A stretch of 64,000 nt of DNA, taken from assembly GCA_965198495.1 (NCBI GenBank), contig CBDAPL010000001.1, positions 3,348,001-3,412,000 of the forward strand. Reading direction: 5' to 3'. How positions within the stretch are numbered: the stretch's first letter is position 1; each line of letters starts with the position of its first letter. This DNA comes from RH-AL1 sp965198495. GTDB taxonomy: Bacteria > Pseudomonadota > Alphaproteobacteria > Rhizobiales > Beijerinckiaceae. Both the position numbers and the translations under genes were made by a program. Below the pieces are notes generated by a model that did not search any database, was not told the origin of the DNA, and saw only the letters and a program-made list of their open reading frames with translations. Of the stretch, positions 24,409 to 32,333 are shown piece by piece.

Positions 24409-25974
24409 ATGACCACTTCAGCCGCCTCGAACACCCGCAAGCAGCCCAAGACGCCCGAACCCTGCGCGATCGTCATCTTCGGCGCCTTCGGCGACCTCAC
24501 CAAGCGGCTGGTGGTGCCGGCGATCTACAATCTCGGCTGCGAGAAGAGCCTGCCCGACAAGATCACGCTGATCGGCGTCGATCTCGCCGAAAGCGACGCG
24601 GCGGCATGGCGCAAGCACCTGCACGACATGCTGGAGAGCTTCATCGGCAATGCCTCGTCGGAGTTCGACGTCGACCATATCGACGAGGCGATCTGGGGCA
24701 AGCTCGCCGGCTCGCTGGACTATGTGCGCGGCGACATGACCAAGCCCGACCTCTACGCCGACATCGGCAAGGCGCTCGACTCGGCCGGCTTCGGCCAGGG
24801 CAACGTGATCTTCTACTTCGCGATCGCCGACCGTTTCTTCGCCACCGTCGCGAGCGAACTGGGCAAGGCCGGCCTCACCAAGCAGGGCGAGAAGAAGGAG
24901 CCGGAGAGCGCGCCGGCGTTCTGGCGCCGCGTCGTGGTGGAGAAGCCCTTCGGCCACGATGTCGGCTCGGCCAAGGCGCTCAACATCAGCCTGCTCGAGA
25001 CGCTGGAGGAGGACCAGATCTTCCGCATCGACCATTTCCTCGGCAAGGAGACGGTGCAGGCGATCATGGCGTTTCGCTTCGCCAACGGCATGTTCGAGCC
25101 GATCTGGAACCGCGACCGGATCGATCACGTGCAGATCACCGCCTCTGAGGTCGTCGGCGTCGAGGCGCGGGGCAAATTCTACGAGGCGACCGGCGCGCTG
25201 CGCGACATGATACCCAACCATCTCTTCTCCCTGATGGCGATGGTGGCGATAGATCCGCCGGTGACGTTCGACGCCAAAGGTATCCGCGATCGCAAGGCGG
25301 AGCTCTTCACCTCGATGCCGCCGCTGAAGCCAGAGGATGCGGTGCGCGGCCAATACGAGGCGGGCGACGTGCACGGCAAGGCGATGCGGGCTTACCGGGC
25401 GGAGCCGGACGTCGCCCCGCAGTCGAACATCGAGACCTATGTCGCGCTGCGCGTCGTGATCGATTCGTGGCGCTGGGCCGGCGTGCCGTTCTATCTGCGC
25501 ACCGGCAAGCACATGAGCGATCGCCTGACGGAGATCGCGATCCGCTTCAAACCGGCACCCTTGTCCTCGTTCCAGACGACGGACGTGAGCGCGCTTTCGG
25601 CGAACTGGCTGGTGATCCGCGTGCAGCCCGAGGAAGGCATCTCGCTGCAGTTCGAGGTGAAGAAGCCCGGACCGGAGGTCGAGCTCGCGACGGTGCGCAT
25701 GGACTTCAAGTACAAGGACTTCTTCGCCCACGAGCCGAACATCGGCTACGAGACGCTGCTCTACGACGTGATGATCGGCGACGCGACGCTGTTCAACCGC
25801 GCCGACATGGTGGAGGACGCCTGGCGCGTGGTGCAGCCCATACTCGACGCGTGGACTGCCGGCGGCTCGCCCGCCATGTACGCATCGGGCTCGGCCGGTC
25901 CGCGGGAGGCGGACGACCTGCTGGCGAGGGACGGGGGCCGCAAATGGCGGCCTGTCGCGGTCAAGATGGGCTGA
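24409..25974 (+). CDS. zwf: glucose-6-phosphate 1-dehydrogenase
   Basis: The 521-residue enzyme makes 6-phosphogluconolactone and NADPH at the entry of the oxidative pentose phosphate and Entner-Doudoroff routes. The cofactor motif is 'VIFGAFGDLTKRL', the substrate site 'RIDHFLGKETVQ', with 'VVVEKPFGHD' and 'LRTGKHMSDRLTEI' also conserved. AAGGAG (24395-24400) lies eight bases before the ATG at 24409; upstream codons in the same frame lack a Shine-Dalgarno and overlap the divergent small gene. Length is 20-30 residues above typical, partly from insertions around residues 150-170. pgl and edd are not adjacent. Confidence 0.97.
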   Translation: MTTSAASNTRKQPKTPEPCAIVIFGAFGDLTKRLVVPAIYNLGCEKSLPDKITLIGVDLAESDAAAWRKHLHDMLESFIGNASSEFDVDHIDEAIWGKLAGSLDYVRGDMTKPDLYADIGKALDSAGFGQGNVIFYFAIADRFFATVASELGKAGLTKQGEKKEPESAPAFWRRVVVEKPFGHDVGSAKALNISLLETLEEDQIFRIDHFLGKETVQAIMAFRFANGMFEPIWNRDRIDHVQITASEVVGVEARGKFYEATGALRDMIPNHLFSLMAMVAIDPPVTFDAKGIRDRKAELFTSMPPLKPEDAVRGQYEAGDVHGKAMRAYRAEPDVAPQSNIETYVALRVVIDSWRWAGVPFYLRTGKHMSDRLTEIAIRFKPAPLSSFQTTDVSALSANWLVIRVQPEEGISLQFEVKKPGPEVELATVRMDFKYKDFFAHEPNIGYETLLYDVMIGDATLFNRADMVEDAWRVVQPILDAWTAGGSPAMYASGSAGPREADDLLARDGGRKWRPVAVKMG

Positions 25975-26046
25975 CGCGTTCTTGATGTCCGCGGGGAAGC
26001 CTGTTTTATCGCCCACCGGTATTGGAGCGGCTTCGAGCGGAACGGC

Positions 26047-27207
26047 GTGAGACATATGATCATTCTGGCGCGCCTTGGGTGGGCGGCTTGGCTTACTTTG
26101 TCGATGCTGGTGTTTTCCGCTCCCTTCGGCCAAGTTCTGGCCGATCCCGCGGCCGATGGCCCGGGAACGCTCGTCTCGCAATCTCCGATGAAGGGCGCGC
26201 CGAAAGGGTCTTCCGCTTGGGAGATCCGTTATCGTTCGATCGCGGAGAACGGCGCGAAGGTCGAGATCACCGGGTTTGTCGTCGTTCCGGACGGCCCCGC
26301 TCCGAAGGACGGCCGCGACGTCGTCGCCTGGGGCCATTCGACGGTCGGCGTCGCCGAGGCCTGCGCGCCGTCGACCAGCCCCACCCGTTTCTCGGACATC
26401 GCCGGCCTGCCTTCGATGATCGCGAAAGGCTACGTCGTCGTCGCGAGCGATCTGCAGGGCCTGGGGACGCCTGGTCCTCAGCCGTATCTTGTCGGGGTTA
26501 GTAGCGGGCGAGCGATCCTCGATTCGGCGAGGGCGGCTCGCGCCTTGCGGCAGGCGGACTCAAGCAAGCGGATCGTCATGGTTGGCGTCTCGCAAGGGTC
26601 TCATGCGGTCCTATGGGCGGCGCAACTCGCGCCAAGCTACGCGCCCGATCTCGAGATCCTCGGCGTGCTCGCGGCGGCCGCGCCGACCGACCTCGTCGGC
26701 AATTTTCGGCAGATCAGCAATCCCTTCGTCCGCTCCCTGATGACCGCCTACGTGAGCAATACCTGGTCACAGATCTACCGGATCCCCCTCACGACCTTCG
26801 CCAATCCGATCGGGCGCTATTTCATAAACCGATTGTCGGGGGAGTGCCTGCGGCTCGATCCCGTCGTCTCCGCGACTCAGACGGGGCTGCTGCTGCTTAG
26901 CCACTCGATACCAGATCGGCTGGGCGACCCTTGGACAAAGCCCCTTGAAGACAATTCCGTGAAGCCGGTCCATCTCACGATGCCGATGCTTGTCGTTCAG
27001 GGCGACAAGGATACCGTGGTCATCCCGACCATAACCAAGGCCTATGTCGCCGCGAGCTGCAGAGCGGGTAACACGCTCCAGTTCCTCAAGATATCGGACG
27101 GCACTCACACCAACATCGGCGAAAAATCCGTCGGGCCGACCTTGGCGTGGATCGCCGATCGGTTCACGCACAAGGCGGCAGATTCGGATTGCGATCACCT
27201 CGATTGA
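26047..27207 (+). CDS. secreted alpha/beta hydrolase, secretory-lipase-like
   Basis: The 386-residue product has a signal peptide (hydrophobic residues 11-28, cleavage after 'VLA') and an alpha/beta-hydrolase body: 'VVAWGHSTVGVAEACAPS' near the oxyanion region, 'MIAKGYVVVASDLQGLGTPG', nucleophile elbow 'MVGVSQGSHAVLWAAQ' (Ser182), 'MLVVQGDKDTVV' with a candidate Asp and 'DGTHTNIGEK' with a candidate His. The pattern is that of the LIP/secretory lipase family. It is predicted to be periplasmic or extracellular; the ester substrate is unknown. It has its own upstream region after zwf. Confidence 0.87.
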   Translation: MRHMIILARLGWAAWLTLSMLVFSAPFGQVLADPAADGPGTLVSQSPMKGAPKGSSAWEIRYRSIAENGAKVEITGFVVVPDGPAPKDGRDVVAWGHSTVGVAEACAPSTSPTRFSDIAGLPSMIAKGYVVVASDLQGLGTPGPQPYLVGVSSGRAILDSARAARALRQADSSKRIVMVGVSQGSHAVLWAAQLAPSYAPDLEILGVLAAAAPTDLVGNFRQISNPFVRSLMTAYVSNTWSQIYRIPLTTFANPIGRYFINRLSGECLRLDPVVSATQTGLLLLSHSIPDRLGDPWTKPLEDNSVKPVHLTMPMLVVQGDKDTVVIPTITKAYVAASCRAGNTLQFLKISDGTHTNIGEKSVGPTLAWIADRFTHKAADSDCDHLD

Positions 27208-27419
27208 GACGCTCAGCGACCGAAGGCTCGACCGACAGGCGGACATAAAGAACCTTGTCGGGGGATCGCGGTGCTCCTGTTGGCGAAGCGATCGCGGCGT
27301 ATCAGATCACGGCCTATCAGACGAAATGAATCAGGACGCCGCAAGGCACTACGGCGTCGCTGACGCGTTCGCGACGCGAGGTCCGCGTGCAAACGGGCCC
27401 GCGATGGAGGAAATCTTAC
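27208..27419. other. 212-base intergenic region
   Basis: Between the hydrolase and the phasin gene. It should hold the phasin promoter and the hydrolase terminator. GGAGG at 27406-27410 is the phasin ribosome-binding site. I see no strong hairpin or repeat. Confidence 0.5.
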
Positions 27420-27812
27420 ATGTCCGAGACGCTTGATCCGAAGGCCGGCATGGACAAGGCGATGGCCGGCATGTCCGAGGCATCCAAGTCCATGCAGACG
27501 TTCGCCACCGAGTTGACGAAGATGTCCAAGGACAACTTGGATAGCACGACGAAGCTCATGGAGAAGCTGCGCGGCGCCAAATCGGTGGAAGAAGTGGTCT
27601 CCCTTCAGACGTCGTTCATGCAGCAATCCTTCGCCAGCTACACCGACTACACCCGCCGAATAAGCGAGATGATGATGAAACTGCCGATGGAGATGATGAA
27701 GCAGTCGCAGAGCGCTTTGCAGAAGGGCGCGGAAACGATGAAGAGGACGACGGATCAGGCCGGCGAACAGATCAAGCATGTCGGCGAACAATCGGGTCAG
27801 CACCAGGGCTGA
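27420..27812 (+). CDS. phasin family protein
   Basis: A 130-residue, all-helical, Met- and Lys-rich protein: 'MSKDNLDSTTKLMEKLRGAKSVEEVVSLQTSFMQQSFASYTDYTRR' is the Phasin_2 core, followed by an amphipathic Gln/Lys tail. Phasins coat polyhydroxyalkanoate granules and regulate their size. GGAGG nine bases before the ATG supports the start over codons further upstream. phaC and phaZ are not in this window, so it may also be one of the general phasin-like proteins that are not tied to PHA. Confidence 0.87.
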   Translation: MSETLDPKAGMDKAMAGMSEASKSMQTFATELTKMSKDNLDSTTKLMEKLRGAKSVEEVVSLQTSFMQQSFASYTDYTRRISEMMMKLPMEMMKQSQSALQKGAETMKRTTDQAGEQIKHVGEQSGQHQG

Positions 27813-27919
27813 ATGCGATATGTCGGATCGGCAGGTGCAGCGGCATCTCGCCGGTCGGCGCCCTTTACGCTCTCCCGACCGTGACGCTACGAGGACTCCC
27901 TCCGCGTGAGCCTGTGACC

Positions 27920-28441
27920 ATGTTGACCCTCATGCTCCTGCGCCACGCGACGGCCGCCCAGCACATGCCGGATGGCGATTTCGCCAGGGCTCTCACCAAA
28001 CGGGGGGCCGCCGATGCCGCCGCCCTCGGCGGCTATCTCGCCCGTTCGAATCTCATCCCGGATCTCGCCTACGTGTCGTCGTCGATCCGAACGCTCCAGA
28101 CGTTCGAACTTATCGGGCGCGCGCTCGGGACGGCGCCGCCCTGCTCGTCGGATCGCGGCCTCTACAATGCCACCGCCGGAGAGTTGCGCGACCGCCTCCG
28201 CGATGTCGCTCCGGCGGTCCGGACGCTTTTGATCGTCGGACACAATCCAGGCATCATGGATGTCGCCGTCGCCCTCGCGCGTGACGGCGACCCCGCCGAG
28301 ATCGAGCGCATGCGCGGTCGCTTCCCACCCTGCGGCTTGGCGATCCTGACCTTCGACACGCAAGATTGGCGCGACGCGAAATCGTCGGGTGGCCGGCTCG
28401 ATCTCTTCCTGGCGCCGGACGATCTCGCGTCGGCGCGCTAA
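27920..28441 (+). CDS. SixA-like histidine phosphatase
   Basis: The 173-residue product belongs to the histidine phosphatase (phosphoglycerate mutase-like) superfamily. 'LMLLRHATAA' carries the catalytic Arg-His, 'LARALTKRGAADA'-type spacing follows, 'YVSSSIRTLQTFEL' carries the second Arg and 'LLIVGHNPGIMDVA' the second His. Length fits SixA, which dephosphorylates phosphohistidine on Hpt domains such as ArcB. The ATG at 27920 is preferred because the motif follows at residue 5, as in SixA. The next gene starts ten bases after its stop. Confidence 0.88.
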   Translation: MLTLMLLRHATAAQHMPDGDFARALTKRGAADAAALGGYLARSNLIPDLAYVSSSIRTLQTFELIGRALGTAPPCSSDRGLYNATAGELRDRLRDVAPAVRTLLIVGHNPGIMDVAVALARDGDPAEIERMRGRFPPCGLAILTFDTQDWRDAKSSGGRLDLFLAPDDLASAR

Positions 28442-28451
28442 GCCATCCGTG

Positions 28452-29456
28452 ATGCCACCACTCAAGACAATCGCGTTCGCTCTTGTCTTCGTCGCCTCCC
28501 CGATCCAGGCCGCGCCCGTCTTGCCGACGTTCGCGCCCGCGGCGCGCGCCGTCAGCACCTGGCGCCAAGAGGCGCTCGACAACCTGCTGCTGCGCACCGA
28601 CTTGGCGGACCAAATCCGTGCCGGCACGACCCCGTCTCTCGCGCGGTGCGTCAAGCTCAACAATTATTGGTGCGTCAAACGAGCCGGTTGGAACGGCGAG
28701 ATCGCCTCCGACGGGGAAGGCCACGTCGCCTTCGCCTCCGCTCGGGAAGGCGCCGCCGTGGCGGCCCTTCTGCTCAAGCGCTACTACATCGATTTCGATC
28801 GCAAGACGGCGATGGCGATCGTCTCGCACTGGGCGCCCGCACCTTGCGGGACGAGCGTGGCCGGGCTATCGCGCGCGAAAATGTCGGCGGCCCATGATCC
28901 CGTCTCTCCCGCGCCGACCGGGCTCAGCCAGACGCTGCGGGCGCGCTGGCTTGCCGGCCACAGACGCGGCTTCGCCAACAAGATCAGCCGCAAGGCACCG
29001 CCGCCGCGGCGCTCGGTGATCGCGGATCACATCGAGCGGGGGCTGCCGACGCCGACGATCGCGCTTGGCCTGAACATCCCGACCAGGCCGATGACTCTCG
29101 ATGCCCTGCTGAGGGCGAGCCCGAACGCGCCGCCGTCCCGCTCGATGCTCGGCATGCCTTACAAGAAGGTCACGAGCCACCCCGCGCCTCGGCTCTCGTT
29201 GGACAGCGCCACGCGTTGCGGCGGAGACGGGATCCGGATCGCGGCCTACGCGGCCAAGGCGGCGAGCGGGATCGCCGCGTCGACCGACACCGACCTCGAG
29301 CTCTTCAAGGCGGACGGTACGCCGACGCCGAACCTCGCGCTCCTGATGGATAACATGGCGCAGGTGGAGATCGGCCCGCTCGGCGCGAAGCCGAGCCTGA
29401 TCGCGGCCGGCATAGCCGCCGCTTTCGATCCGGGACGCAATACCGTCAAGCCCTGA
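28452..29456 (+). CDS. secreted protein of unknown function
   Basis: A 334-residue protein with a clear signal peptide ('MPPLKTIAFALVFVASPIQA', cleavage after Ala). Residues about 60-130 contain 'CVKLNNYWCVKRAGWNGEIASD', 'GHVAFASAREGAAVAALLLKRYY' and 'AIVSHWAP', an arrangement that reminds me of the lysozyme-like domain in phage structural protein P5-type sequences ('F..PE.G.RA..' then 'I..WAP'), but I would not assign that on sight. The remainder is Ala/Pro-rich. It starts ten bases after the SixA-like gene and is probably co-transcribed with it. Confidence 0.65.
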   Translation: MPPLKTIAFALVFVASPIQAAPVLPTFAPAARAVSTWRQEALDNLLLRTDLADQIRAGTTPSLARCVKLNNYWCVKRAGWNGEIASDGEGHVAFASAREGAAVAALLLKRYYIDFDRKTAMAIVSHWAPAPCGTSVAGLSRAKMSAAHDPVSPAPTGLSQTLRARWLAGHRRGFANKISRKAPPPRRSVIADHIERGLPTPTIALGLNIPTRPMTLDALLRASPNAPPSRSMLGMPYKKVTSHPAPRLSLDSATRCGGDGIRIAAYAAKAASGIAASTDTDLELFKADGTPTPNLALLMDNMAQVEIGPLGAKPSLIAAGIAAAFDPGRNTVKP

Positions 29457-29485
29457 CCAGCAGATCGCGGCCAAGCCGTCGCGGT

Positions 29486-30403
29486 TCACGCGCCCAGGCG
29501 TTGCCGCCCTTGCGTGGCGACGGGATCCTGCGGGTCGAGCGAGAGGGCGCGCTGGTAGTTTTCCGCCGCCTTGGCGCGATCGCCCTGCTTCTCGTAGGCG
29601 AGCCCGAGGCCGGCCCAGGCCTTGCCGTTCTTGTTGTTGACGTTGAGCGCCGCGTTGAAGTCCTCGATCGCCTTCGCCGGCTTGCCGATGGCAAGCAGGC
29701 TTTCGCCGCGCGCCTGATAGGGCGCGCCGTTGAAAGGATCGCGATCGATCGCGTTGTCGAAGTCGGTGATCGCCAGCGGCTGGTTGCCCTCGCGCTGATA
29801 GATCAGGCCGCGCGCGTGAAAGGCCTGCGCGCTTTCCGGATTGAGGCGAATGGCTGTGTTGAGATCCGCCTTGGCCTCGGTGAGCTGGCCCTCGACGCGT
29901 TCGAGGTTGGCGCGCCCGAGATAGGCCGGCATGTGGCTCGAACTCGCGGCGATCGCCCGGTTGAAGTCGGCCATCGCGGCCTCGTTGCGGTTGATCTGAC
30001 GATAGGCCAGGGCGCGGTCCGTCAGCGCGGCGGCGCTGTTGGGGTCGATCTGGATGGCACGGCCGAAGTCGCTGATCGCGTTGTCGAACTGACCGGCTTT
30101 CGCGTAGGCGACCCCCCGCGTCGTCAGGGCTTCGACGCTCTGCGGGTTGCGATCGACCACATCGGTGAGCGAGGCGATGTTGGCGGAGGCCGCCTGCGGC
30201 GTTTCGTTGGCGATCTCGGCGACACCGGCGCCCGGCAGGCCGGCAACCCCAGGACTGCCGCTGGAGCCGCAGCCGGCAAGCCCGAAGCCGGCGACCAGCA
30301 CACCAAGGACCCACGCGACGCGGACCACCGGTGCCTTGAAAGCTGTGACATGGCGACCTGTGACATGGCGACCTGTGACATGGGTCTTCAGCGTATCGAT
30401 CAT
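29486..30403 (-). CDS. TPR-repeat lipoprotein
   Basis: The 305-residue product has a lipoprotein signal ending in 'FGLAGC' and about six tetratricopeptide repeats from residue 80 to the end, each with the '..A..DRALAYRQ.....A..DFNRAI...' pattern. TPR lipoproteins act as scaffolds at the outer membrane or periplasm; NlpI is a comparable case. The N-terminus before the signal has the repeated 'VTGRH' from a 15-nt tandem repeat, giving an unusually long, basic n-region of about 25 residues. Convergent with the upstream secreted-protein gene. Confidence 0.88.
   Translation of the reverse strand: MIDTLKTHVTGRHVTGRHVTAFKAPVVRVAWVLGVLVAGFGLAGCGSSGSPGVAGLPGAGVAEIANETPQAASANIASLTDVVDRNPQSVEALTTRGVAYAKAGQFDNAISDFGRAIQIDPNSAAALTDRALAYRQINRNEAAMADFNRAIAASSSHMPAYLGRANLERVEGQLTEAKADLNTAIRLNPESAQAFHARGLIYQREGNQPLAITDFDNAIDRDPFNGAPYQARGESLLAIGKPAKAIEDFNAALNVNNKNGKAWAGLGLAYEKQGDRAKAAENYQRALSLDPQDPVATQGRQRLGA
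30344..30383. repeat. 15-nt tandem repeat at the start of the TPR lipoprotein gene
   Basis: Two perfect 15-base units (30344-30358, 30359-30373; core TGTGACATGGCGACC) and a partial third (30374-30383) lie just inside the gene and encode 'VTGRH VTGRH VT' before the signal peptide. Confidence 0.9.
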
Positions 30404-30562
30404 CCCCGTCGTCCTTTTAGCCTGTCGCGCAGGCACCGGCGCTCGCGCGTTATGCCAGGACCAATCCGGCGAGAATTAGACGCGGGCGACATGCTTAATC
30501 AGCAATTAGCGCGGGATCGTTTAGAAAGCGTGAAAGAGCGCCGCCGAACAGGATCGCGACGC

Positions 30563-30802
30563 TCAGCGCGCGCCGGGAACGGGCTTGGGCTTCATCGGCA
30601 GCAGACCTTCGCGCTGCATCTTCTTGCGGGCCAGCTTGCGCGCGCGGCGGACGGCCTCCGCCTTCTCGCGCGCCCGCTTCTCGGATGGCTTCTCGTAGTG
30701 GCCGCGTAGCTTCATTTCGCGAAAAATGCCTTCGCGCTGCATCTTCTTCTTCAGCGCCTTCAGAGCCTGATCGACATTATTGTCGCGAACGAGAACTTGC
30801 AC
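30563..30802 (-). CDS. rpsU: 30S ribosomal protein bS21
   Basis: The 79-residue protein begins 'VQVLVRDNNVDQALKALKKK' from a GTG start and contains 'MQREGIFREMKLRGHYEKPSEKR' and 'RRARKLARKKMQREG', the S21 signature in its alphaproteobacterial form with the usual extended basic C-terminus. AAGGA stands about nine bases before the GTG, which agrees with the family N-terminus; the longer upstream reading does not. bS21 is needed for initiation on the 30S subunit. Confidence 0.95.
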   Translation of the reverse strand: MQVLVRDNNVDQALKALKKKMQREGIFREMKLRGHYEKPSEKRAREKAEAVRRARKLARKKMQREGLLPMKPKPVPGAR

Positions 30803-31111
30803 GCATGGATCCTTGCATCGGCGGCCCGGCTGAGCCGGCACGGCTTGTAAAATGGGAATAGGTGAACGGGCGCGCGAAACGCGCACCTGACGCCAATGGC
30901 GGCGAGTTAGCAGAGGTGTGCGTCTTTGTCCAGCCGACGGCGCGCCATGCGCGGCGTACGTCCGACAAACAGAGCAGCACCCATAGTTTTCGTTGGCGCG
31001 CGCTAAAAACTCTTTATACCGGCGCTGCCGATGCGGGCTTCACCGCCGCGCCCTCGGGTCGCTGGCGCGACGTTCGCATCCATCGCCAACAGCCCTCCGG
31101 AATCATCACGC
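30803..31111. other. 309-base divergent intergenic region between rpsU and sucD
   Basis: Must hold the promoters of rpsU (minus) and sucD (plus). A TTATAC-like element at 31014-31019 could be a -10 box for sucD, but the only upstream partner (TTGGCG, 30993-30998) is 15 bases away, too close to be convincing. No sucC or mdh remnant was found here. Confidence 0.5.
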
Positions 31112-31996
<885 letters not shown>

Positions 31997-32036
31997 GCCT
32001 CGAGGTCGGACTTCGACGCTCTGGAGTAATCGCCGC

Positions 32037-32198
32037 ATGCTGATGATCGTCATCTGTTTCCTCGCCCCCTGGCTCGCGATGTTCCTGCGCGGCAAGATCT
32101 GGCAGGGCATCCTCTGCGTCATCCTTCATGCGACGCTGATCGGCTGGATTCCCGCGACGATCTGGGCGTTGGTCGCCACGCGCGATCAGCCGGCCTGA
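32037..32198 (+). CDS. YqaE/Pmp3-like small membrane protein
   Basis: A 53-residue two-helix membrane protein: 'MLMIVICFLAPWLAMFLRGK' is the first helix and turn, 'IWQGILCVILHATLIGWIPA' leads into the second, ending with a short tail. Spacing of 'LAPWLAMFL' and 'GWIPATIWAL' matches the UPF0057 (YqaE/Pmp3) pattern, proteins linked in plants and fungi with membrane-potential and cold or salt tolerance; the bacterial role is unclear. GGAG (32023-32026) lies ten bases before the ATG. It sits between sucD and sucA on the same strand. Confidence 0.78.
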   Translation: MLMIVICFLAPWLAMFLRGKIWQGILCVILHATLIGWIPATIWALVATRDQPA

Positions 32199-32204
32199 CG
32201 ATGG

Positions 32205-32249
32205 GCGGTCCGCGCGTGAAGGACCGCGTTTTCGCCGCCTTTCGGGCGG
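32205..32249 (+). terminator. two consecutive hairpins between the Pmp3-like gene and sucA
   Basis: GCGGTCC (32205-32211) pairs with GGACCGC (32221-32227), followed by GTTTT; then CCGCC (32235-32239) pairs with GGCGG (32245-32249). The T tract is short, so this may be a weak terminator, an attenuator or an mRNA-processing site in the sucD-sucA space. Confidence 0.4.
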
Positions 32250-32333
32250 TAAACAACGGCCGATCGGGCCTTTGATCAGAGATTGAGCCCGAAGCCGGAA
32301 GGGAGATCGGCGACGGGCCGGAGGTTGGTGGAT

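Noticed and set aside
30993..31019. Possible sigma-70 promoter for sucD (TTGGCG and TTATAC)
   Set aside because: Spacing of 15 bases is too short and the -35 match is weak; not listed as a feature.
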